DNA of 10,250 bases, taken from positions 1-10,250 of the forward strand of contig DDWC01000036.1 of NCBI GenBank assembly GCA_002345475.1, read 5' to 3'. Of this stretch, positions 5,601-10,250 are shown in pieces. Numbering within the stretch: the stretch's first letter is position 1; each line of letters begins with the position of its first letter. Both the position numbers and the translations under genes were made by a program. The stretch is from Firmicutes bacterium UBA2296. GTDB lineage: Bacteria > Bacillota > UBA994. The notes beneath the pieces were generated by a model. The model had not been told where the DNA came from. It did no database searches and saw only the letters and a program-made list of their open reading frames with translations.

Positions 5601-6980
5601 ATGTCAACATCCACCCTAACCGAGAAATTACCTCGCCCCGCAGAGCTAAGTGCGGAGGGATTAAGAAATAAGGTTCTCACACTGGCCTGGCCGGCTTTGG
5701 TGGAGATGATGCTCATCAGCCTGGTATCCATGGCCGACATGATCATGGTGGGACGCATAGGGCCTGCCGCAATCGCCTCCGTCGGTTTAACAAACCAGCC
5801 CATGTTCTTTGCCATGGCCGTGTTTATGGCGTTAAACGTTGGCACAACAGCCATCGTGGCTCGCTCCATTGGGGCCAAGGACCTGAAGGGAGCCACCGAC
5901 GCAGCACGCCAGAGCTTCATGATAACGGTCCTCATGGGCCTGGCGGTAAGCAGCCTGGCTTATTTCTCGGCTCCCTACGTGCTCCGCTTCATGAACGCCG
6001 GTCCAGATGTGCTGGAAGTCGGGACCATCTACTTCCGCATTGTTGGTCTGGGTCTGTTTTTTAGCACGCTGGCCATGTCGTTTGGCGCCGTGCTAAGGGG
6101 TTCCGGGGATACAAAGACCCCAATGAAAATCAACATGGTGGCTAACGTGATCAACGTGACAGGAAACTACCTGCTCATATTTGGCCATTTTGGTTTCCCT
6201 CGCCTCGGGGTTGCCGGCGCAGCCCTGGCCACGACCTTCAGCCGAGTTGTGGCTATGGCCATTTTCACCTTTGTCCTCTTCAGCGGGAAGAGAATTATTG
6301 CCTTCAAGCTTTCTGACCGTTGGCGCTTTGATTGGACTATTATTAAAAGGATTTCAAAGATTGGCAGCAATGCCGCACTGGAGCAGTTTGTTCTGCGCGG
6401 CGGCCAGGTGGTCTTTGCCCGCGTAGTGGCGTCCCTGGGCACAGCGACCTTTGCCGCGCATCAGATTGGCCTGAACGTGCTATCGCTGTCGTTTATGCCG
6501 GGTCAGGCTTTCGGCATGTCGGCCACTACTCTGGTGGGACAAAGCCTGGGTGCGAAGGACCCCAAACTGGCAGAGCGCTGCGGTTATGAAGCACGCCGCT
6601 ACGGAAGATATGTCGCCACAGGGATGTCCCTGGTGTTCTTCTTCTTCGGGGCCCAAATAGCGTCCCTCTACAGTAATGACCCTGAGGTAATCAGGCAGGC
6701 TGCCCTGTCGCTGCGCATCATCGCTCTGGTTCAGCCGCTCCAATCAACACAGTTTATTCTGGCAGGAGGACTGCGAGGTGCCGGTGACACCAGATGGCCT
6801 CTCTATTCGACATTCCTGGGGATATGGGTAGGGCGGGTTCTGCTGGCCACCCTCTTTATACAGGTCTTCGGATGGGGCCTATGGGGAGCCTGGGTTGCGA
6901 TGGCTCTGGACCAGGTAGGCAGGTCTCTGTTCATAAGTTACCGCTTCAAATCTGGGCATTGGAAATACATTCGCGTGTGA
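5601..6980 (+). CDS. MATE-family multidrug/Na+ efflux transporter
   Basis: This is a 459-residue inner-membrane antiporter of the MATE family, expected to export cationic drugs or metabolites in exchange for Na+ or H+. Two homologous MatE halves can be seen, at about residues 25-185 and 245-410. The first begins LTLAWPALVEMMLISLVSMA, followed by MIMVGRIGPAAIASVGL, and has GSGDTKTPMKINMVANVINV. The second contains the matching GQSLGAKDPKLAERCG and GGLRGAGDTRWPLYSTF. Hydrophobic stretches fit 12 membrane helices, and the length is normal. The ATG at 5601 has only a weak ribosome binding site, but no better in-frame start exists before the first helix. The gene has its own promoter and a strong hairpin after its stop, so it is probably transcribed alone. 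The substrate cannot be read from the sequence. Confidence 0.95.
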   Translation: MSTSTLTEKLPRPAELSAEGLRNKVLTLAWPALVEMMLISLVSMADMIMVGRIGPAAIASVGLTNQPMFFAMAVFMALNVGTTAIVARSIGAKDLKGATDAARQSFMITVLMGLAVSSLAYFSAPYVLRFMNAGPDVLEVGTIYFRIVGLGLFFSTLAMSFGAVLRGSGDTKTPMKINMVANVINVTGNYLLIFGHFGFPRLGVAGAALATTFSRVVAMAIFTFVLFSGKRIIAFKLSDRWRFDWTIIKRISKIGSNAALEQFVLRGGQVVFARVVASLGTATFAAHQIGLNVLSLSFMPGQAFGMSATTLVGQSLGAKDPKLAERCGYEARRYGRYVATGMSLVFFFFGAQIASLYSNDPEVIRQAALSLRIIALVQPLQSTQFILAGGLRGAGDTRWPLYSTFLGIWVGRVLLATLFIQVFGWGLWGAWVAMALDQVGRSLFISYRFKSGHWKYIRV

Positions 6981-6984
6981 CAAA

Positions 6985-7020
6985 GATACAGAGGGCAGGC
7001 CTGCGCCTGCCCTCTGTATC
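6985..7020 (+). terminator. strong hairpin terminator after the MATE gene
   Basis: A 16-bp perfect stem with a CTGC loop begins 4 nt after the MATE stop codon. The arms are 6985-7000 and 7005-7020. No T tract follows directly (TGTTACGG), although a T-rich stretch starts about 14 nt later. The position and stability indicate a terminator or a 3'-end stabiliser. Confidence 0.75.
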
Positions 7021-7047
7021 TGTTACGGGACTCTTTTGCTTTGCTTT

Positions 7048-7076
7048 TTGTCGTACCCTTAATTACACTATATATT
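7048..7076 (+). promoter_or_regulatory. promoter of the metallophosphoesterase-ridA-amidohydrolase unit
   Basis: -35 TTGTCG (7048-7053) and -10 TATATT (7071-7076) are separated by 17 nt; the -10 matches five of six consensus positions. Transcription would start near 7083, just 6 nt ahead of a strong Shine-Dalgarno sequence at 7089-7097. Confidence 0.65.
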
Positions 7077-7088
7077 GCACAGAGAGTG

Positions 7089-7097
7089 AGGAGGTGA
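7089..7097 (+). promoter_or_regulatory. strong Shine-Dalgarno pointing to a CTG start at 7102
   Basis: AGGAGGTGA is an almost perfect anti-16S match. The only in-frame codon at a normal distance (7 nt after GGAGG) that could start the metallophosphoesterase is CTG at 7102-7104. The GTG codons inside this region open frames that stop within a few codons. The site therefore argues that translation starts upstream of the TTG at 7150. Confidence 0.6.
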
Positions 7098-7149
7098 GGT
7101 TCTGCTAGTAACCTGGGCGCGACTCCTGGAACTTATCCGCAGACTTGTT

Positions 7150-7983
7150 TTGCTGGCATCTTTTTCTAAGGTGTTCAGCGCCTTCTATATCTGGCGCGCC
7201 AGCCGCAGAATAAGTATAGAAAAGGTCATCATCTCTTCCCAGCAAGTGCCCAGCGAGTTTTCGGGGTTTCGCATCGCTTTGCTGACAGACTTTCACGGCC
7301 GGACCCTTGAACCTGCCGGTGAGGCTTTTCGGGAAATTTCGCATTTTATGCCCGACATAATCTGTCTCGGAGGCGATTATGTCAATTCTCATCCGCTACA
7401 GGCAGAGCGACTCCGGCCGATGCTGCGCAAACTGTCCGAGCTAGCACCGACATATGCCGTCAGTGGCAATCACGACCACCGGGCGGGGTGGAGTAAACTA
7501 TCCTCCCTGCTAAGCGAGTGCGGCGCATATGTCCTGGCAAACAGCCACGTAGTTATTGAGAAGGCAGGGGCCAAGCTATGCCTGGCAGGAGTCAACGATC
7601 CGGCTTCTGGCCATGACGATCTTAAGGCGGCCCTGTTTTCGGCGCCACAAGAGCCGACCATCTGTATTGCCCATTCTCCGTCGTGGTTTGTTCACAGGCA
7701 AAACACCCTGCCCCCGCAGGTGTTTCTTGTTCTGGCGGGACATACCCACGGCGGGCAGATAAAGTTGCCGCTGATCGGAGCCGTGACTAATGCCACGGGC
7801 ATGTTATTCCCGCGCAGACTGGTGGAAGGCCTCTCTCGTGAAGGCCACACCTGGCTATACATTAATCGCGGATTGGGGTACACAAAAGTGCCTATTCGCT
7901 TCATGTCCCCTGCGGAGATTACTCTGATTACCCTAAACATGAGTTCAGGCGAAGCTGAGAGTAAAATAGAGGGAGGAAAGTAG
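7150..7983 (+). CDS. YkuE-type membrane-associated metallophosphoesterase
   Basis: This is a calcineurin-like phosphoesterase of the YkuE type; some relatives act on UDP-sugar lipids or phospholipid-type substrates, but the substrate here is unknown. From the TTG at 7150 it has 277 residues. The dinuclear metal motifs are complete: TDFHG (D47, H49), GGDY (D76), GNHDH (N107, H108), IAHSP (H175) and GHTHGGQ (H198, H200). The last is followed by the typical C-terminal YINRGLGYTKVPIRF. A hydrophobic, partly basic N-terminus precedes the catalytic domain and probably anchors it to the membrane. TTG 7150 is the first standard start, but it lacks a ribosome binding site. The frame is open to 7090, and a strong Shine-Dalgarno plus promoter favour CTG 7102 (293 residues, longer hydrophobic N-terminus). 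The ridA gene starts 4 nt after its stop. Confidence 0.9.
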   Translation: MLASFSKVFSAFYIWRASRRISIEKVIISSQQVPSEFSGFRIALLTDFHGRTLEPAGEAFREISHFMPDIICLGGDYVNSHPLQAERLRPMLRKLSELAPTYAVSGNHDHRAGWSKLSSLLSECGAYVLANSHVVIEKAGAKLCLAGVNDPASGHDDLKAALFSAPQEPTICIAHSPSWFVHRQNTLPPQVFLVLAGHTHGGQIKLPLIGAVTNATGMLFPRRLVEGLSREGHTWLYINRGLGYTKVPIRFMSPAEITLITLNMSSGEAESKIEGGK

Positions 7984-7986
7984 ACT

Positions 7987-8367
7987 ATGGATGCAATTTT
8001 CACAGATCGAGCCCCCGCTCCCGGCGGCTTCTATTCACAAGCCGTGAGGGCCGGGCAGTTTCTCTTCATTTCTGGACAACTCCCCATTACCAGCGCCGGA
8101 AAGCTGGTTACAGGAACTGCTGCTGAGCAGACAAAACAGACAATGGACAACGTCACAGCAATCCTGGAAGCTGCGGGAGGGAGCATACGGGATCTGGTTC
8201 AGGTGACAGTCTACATCACGTCCATCGACTATTGGCCGGAGGTCAACCAGACCTACCAGGCTTACCTGGGTGATACTTCTGTCCCCCCTGCCCGAGCTGT
8301 TGTTCCCGTTAAAGAGCTGCACTACGGCGCTCTTGTGGAGATTCAAGCTGTCGCCCATTTAACCTGA
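7987..8367 (+). CDS. ridA: RidA-family enamine/imine deaminase
   Basis: This is a RidA (YjgF/UK114) protein of 126 residues, the normal length. RidA trimers hydrolyse reactive enamine/imine intermediates, such as those released by PLP enzymes, to keto acids and ammonia in the cytoplasm. It shows the opening PAPGGFYSQAV (9-19), GQFLFISGQLP (23-33), NVTAILEAAGGS, and the family signature PPARAVVPVKELHYGALVEIQAVA. R103 in that signature is the expected carboxylate-binding arginine of deaminase-active members, and E118 matches the conserved glutamate. GGAGG lies in the end of the preceding gene, 10 nt ahead of the ATG, and the intergenic gap is 3 nt, so the two genes are cotranscribed and probably translationally coupled. 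The amidohydrolase follows 69 nt later. Confidence 0.95.
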   Translation: MDAIFTDRAPAPGGFYSQAVRAGQFLFISGQLPITSAGKLVTGTAAEQTKQTMDNVTAILEAAGGSIRDLVQVTVYITSIDYWPEVNQTYQAYLGDTSVPPARAVVPVKELHYGALVEIQAVAHLT

Positions 8368-8436
8368 AGGCAGGGAATCTACAATCTCTGGCGAAGTAAA
8401 AATGGTAGCGTCTAGTTGAACAAAGGAGGAGAAAGA

Positions 8437-9606
8437 ATGATTCTGATTAAGAACGGAAAGATTCACACCGCGACTGGACCGGCGCTGGAGAACGGTTGCA
8501 TCCTTATCAAGGATGGTAAAATCGCGGAGGTAGCCAAGGATATCACGGCACCCGCTGGAGCAAAGGTTATCGATGCAGGGGGCAGAAACGTGTTCCCCGG
8601 ATTTGTCGACGCACACTGCCACCTGGGGATGTGGGAAGACTCCATAGGTTTCGAAGGGGACGACGGGAACGAAATGACCGCTCCAGTCACTGCCAACCTG
8701 AGAGCTATCGACGCCATCAACCCCATGGATGTGACCTTCAAGGAAGCCCGTGAAGCGGGAGTCACTTCATGCGCCACCGGTCCAGGTAGCGCCAACGTCA
8801 TCGGCGGAACCTTTGTGGCCATTAAGACCATCGGTGACCGCATTGACGACATGATTATCAAGGATCCAATAGCTATGAAGTGCGCCTTTGGCGAGAACCC
8901 CAAGCGCGTTTACAGCGGGCAGAAGAAGCAGCCCAGCACCCGCATGGGCACCGCCGCTGTCATGCGTGAGGCTCTGCAGAAGGCCAAACGTTACCTGGAG
9001 GCTATTGAGCGTGCAGGAGACGACGCCAGCAAGTTGCCCACACTGGATGTACAATCAGAGGCATTGTTACCGGTCCTGCGCCGAGAGATCCCTCTCAAGG
9101 CCCACGCTCACAGAGCGGACGATATATTCACGTCGATTCGTATTGCCCGCGAGTTCAATGTGGATATCACCCTCGAACACTGCACTGAAGGCCACCTGAT
9201 CGCTGATTATCTGGTCAAGGAAGGTCTGCCGGCTGTCATAGGCCCCAGTTTCGGCCACCGCACCAAGTTCGAGCTCAAGAACAAGACTTTCGAAACGCCT
9301 GCTATCCTGGACAAGGCCGGAGTCAAGGTAGCAATCACCACTGACTCTCCTGTGGTTCCCCTTTCTTCTCTGCCCATCATGGCCGGCATGGCTGTTGCCT
9401 CAGGCATGAGTGAGGAAGCGGCTCTCAGGGCTATCACCATTAACGCCGCAGAAATCGTGGGCATCGCCGACAGGGTCGGAAGCATCGAGGTTGGCAAGGA
9501 TGCTGACATTGCCATTTTTGACGGACATCCCTTTGAGATATCTGGCAAACCCTGGTGCGTCTTGATCAATGGTCAACCCATCAAGACGGATTGCTGCTGT
9601 CAGTAA
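8437..9606 (+). CDS. metal-dependent amidohydrolase (COG1228-like)
   Basis: This is a 389-residue amidohydrolase-superfamily enzyme resembling the imidazolonepropionase-related COG1228 group, expected to hydrolyse a cyclic amide or similar C-N bond. The exact substrate is unknown. An N-terminal beta domain (1-50) precedes FPGFVDAHCHLG with the H-x-H motif (H60, H62). Further probable metal or catalytic residues are H223/H225 (KAHAHRADDI), H248 (LEHCTEGH) and D303 (TTDSPVVP), followed by the C-terminal beta segment (GSIEVGKDADIAIFDGHP). ATG 8437 follows AAAGGAGG; an in-frame TTG at 8416 lies before that site and is not used. The C-terminus ends in an unusual CCCQ. It lies 69 nt after ridA with no convincing promoter between, so it is probably the last gene of that unit. 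The unit ends at the hairpin 9637-9699. Confidence 0.9.
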   Translation: MILIKNGKIHTATGPALENGCILIKDGKIAEVAKDITAPAGAKVIDAGGRNVFPGFVDAHCHLGMWEDSIGFEGDDGNEMTAPVTANLRAIDAINPMDVTFKEAREAGVTSCATGPGSANVIGGTFVAIKTIGDRIDDMIIKDPIAMKCAFGENPKRVYSGQKKQPSTRMGTAAVMREALQKAKRYLEAIERAGDDASKLPTLDVQSEALLPVLRREIPLKAHAHRADDIFTSIRIAREFNVDITLEHCTEGHLIADYLVKEGLPAVIGPSFGHRTKFELKNKTFETPAILDKAGVKVAITTDSPVVPLSSLPIMAGMAVASGMSEEAALRAITINAAEIVGIADRVGSIEVGKDADIAIFDGHPFEISGKPWCVLINGQPIKTDCCCQ

Positions 9607-9636
9607 AGCATAGATGACAAAGTTGTCCCGATAGGG

Positions 9637-9699
9637 GCCGCGAACAGCAAAGGGGCCGGGAACGCTAACGCGTTTTCCGGCCCCTTTGCTGTTCGCGGC
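9637..9699. terminator. 63-nt long-stem hairpin between convergent genes
   Basis: A perfect 23-bp outer stem (9637-9659 with 9677-9699) continues, after one bulge and a G-U pair, into a 5-bp inner stem AACGC/GCGTT around loop TAAC. It sits between the convergent amidohydrolase and DUF896 genes and no T tract follows on either side. It most likely ends transcription from both directions or protects mRNA 3' ends. Its length is greater than usual for an intrinsic terminator. Confidence 0.65.
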
Positions 9700-9713
9700 A
9701 ACGATTGGTGGGT

Positions 9714-9935
9714 CTAGTGTTTAAGGGCACAGCCACACTGGCAGTTTTTCCCTCCGGTGTGGACTTTCCTCTCCATGCCCATGGATTTCAGTTGAGCTTC
9801 CATGTTGCCGCGAAATGCCTTGACATAGGCGTTGCGCAGATTCTTTTGCTCTATAGCCTCAGAAGGCGTCAAACCGCCTTCTTTCTGCCGTTGAGCTAGC
9901 TCATTGAGGCGCATCAATTTGTCTTTTTCAAGCAT
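9714..9935 (-). CDS. DUF896 (UPF0291) protein with Cys-rich tail
   Basis: This is a small protein of the DUF896/UPF0291 family (YnzC-like), found mainly in Firmicutes; the molecular role is unknown. It has 73 residues. The helical hairpin that defines the family is clear: MLEKDKLMRLNELAQRQKEG, then GLTPSEAIEQKNLRNAYVKAFRGNMEAQL. After residue 56 the normal family tail is replaced by a basic and cysteine-rich end, with C65, C67 and C69 in a C-x-C-x-C pattern, that could bind a metal (inference). ATG 9933-9935 is chosen because GGAGG lies 7 nt upstream; the 12 extra codons before it run through the ribosome binding site. It lies 39 nt downstream of the CapA-type gene and may be cotranscribed with it. 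Confidence 0.9.
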   Translation of the reverse strand: MLEKDKLMRLNELAQRQKEGGLTPSEAIEQKNLRNAYVKAFRGNMEAQLKSMGMERKVHTGGKNCQCGCALKH

Positions 9936-9974
9936 TGTGATCCCTCCAGGGAGTGAAATGGCGCGACCCATGGG

Positions 9975-10250
9975 TTAGTCTTCGTGAAGAGCGATAGTGA
10001 GAGTATCACCCAACCGCGTCAGTCGCGTTCCCAGAGCCGCAGATCTATCTGTTATTAATTGTAACACATTATCGGCTTCATTTCCTCTCAGGAGCGAAGT
10101 GGTTCCGTCATGCATCAGTATGGGATGCAGGGTAGCTTCTACAATACCCTGGTTGTCAAAGGAAAGGGTGGCGACAAAGCTTTCTCTGGCCTCGGGGTCG
10201 TAGGGATGAAAGAGAAGATTACCCATGCTGTATAATATGGGCTTACCCAT
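9975..10250 (-). CDS. CapA-family protein, C-terminal part (runs off the window)
   Basis: Only the last 91 residues or so are inside the window; the gene continues beyond 10250. The stretch GKPILYSMGNLLFHPYDPEAR matches the conserved C-terminal end of the CapA/PgsA group of metallophosphatase-like proteins, where a G-K-P-I-x-Y-S-x-G-N-x-x-F motif follows the last metal-binding histidine. The group includes poly-gamma-glutamate capsule synthesis proteins and many uncharacterised secreted or membrane members. The rest (ESFVATLSFDNQG, then LHPILMHDGTT) fits the final beta strands of that fold. The ATG at the window edge is probably internal. It lies just upstream of the DUF896 gene on the same strand. 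The family is fairly clear; a role in a capsule is not shown. Confidence 0.75.
   Translation of the reverse strand: MGKPILYSMGNLLFHPYDPEARESFVATLSFDNQGIVEATLHPILMHDGTTSLLRGNEADNVLQLITDRSAALGTRLTRLGDTLTIALHED

Noticed and set aside
8380..8385. TACAAT as a possible -10 box between ridA and the amidohydrolase gene
   Set aside because: No -35 hexamer occurs at 16-18 nt spacing, so a separate promoter is not supported.
8463..8903. Minus-strand open frame (146 codons) opposite the amidohydrolase
   Set aside because: It is a shadow of a real gene with full metal-binding motifs; its composition is low in information and no ribosome binding site is present.
9966..9975. Palindrome ACCCATGGGT near the stop of the CapA-type gene
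   Set aside because: It has five base pairs and no loop, which is within chance expectation, and it lacks any supporting context.

Overview
The window looks like chromosomal DNA from a Gram-positive, Clostridia-like Firmicute of moderate GC content. The reasons are strong GGAGG-type ribosome binding sites, frequent GTG/TTG starts, near-consensus sigma-A promoters, and Firmicute-typical families (DUF896, UPF0316/DUF2179, a YwfO-like HD phosphohydrolase, DppA, and the rph-rdgB-yfcE order known from Bacillus). This placement is inference; the genus cannot be told from the sequence. There is no phage, insertion sequence, CRISPR or other clear mobile-element signature. It reads as ordinary core and housekeeping DNA.

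Left part, minus strand (46-4498). Reading in the direction of transcription: a YwfO-like HD phosphohydrolase, then a MarR regulator with its own promoter, a palindromic operator just downstream of the -10 box, and a classic U-tract terminator. Next comes a UPF0316 membrane protein, followed by a tightly packed rph-rdgB-yfcE cluster (RNase PH, XTP/dITP pyrophosphatase, YfcE-type phosphodiesterase) with 4-nt and 11-nt overlaps. Last is tRNA-Arg(TCT), with an encoded CCA and its own promoter. The theme is RNA 3'-end maturation and nucleotide-pool cleaning.

Middle, plus strand (4595-6980). dppA (a zinc D-aminopeptidase) is divergent from the HD gene and ends in a hairpin. A MATE-family efflux transporter follows with its own promoter and a strong 16-bp hairpin after its stop codon.

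Right part, plus strand (7069-9606). A promoter drives an apparent three-gene unit: a membrane-associated YkuE-type metallophosphoesterase, RidA, and a COG1228-type amidohydrolase. RidA hydrolyses reactive enamines/imines, and the amidohydrolase probably cleaves a cyclic amide or related C-N bond, so they may act in one catabolic or detoxification route. That link is inference.

Right edge, minus strand (9714-10250). The C-terminal part of a CapA-type protein runs off the window and is followed by a DUF896 protein with an unusual CxCxC tail. These converge on the amidohydrolase across a 63-nt hairpin (9637-9699) with a 23-bp perfect outer stem and no U-tract.

I did not find a convincing undescribed multi-gene system. 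The most checkable items are the MarR operator, the probable CTG start of the metallophosphoesterase, the long U-less hairpins, the Cys-rich DUF896 tail and the RidA-amidohydrolase unit. No gap between genes is longer than 300 bases.
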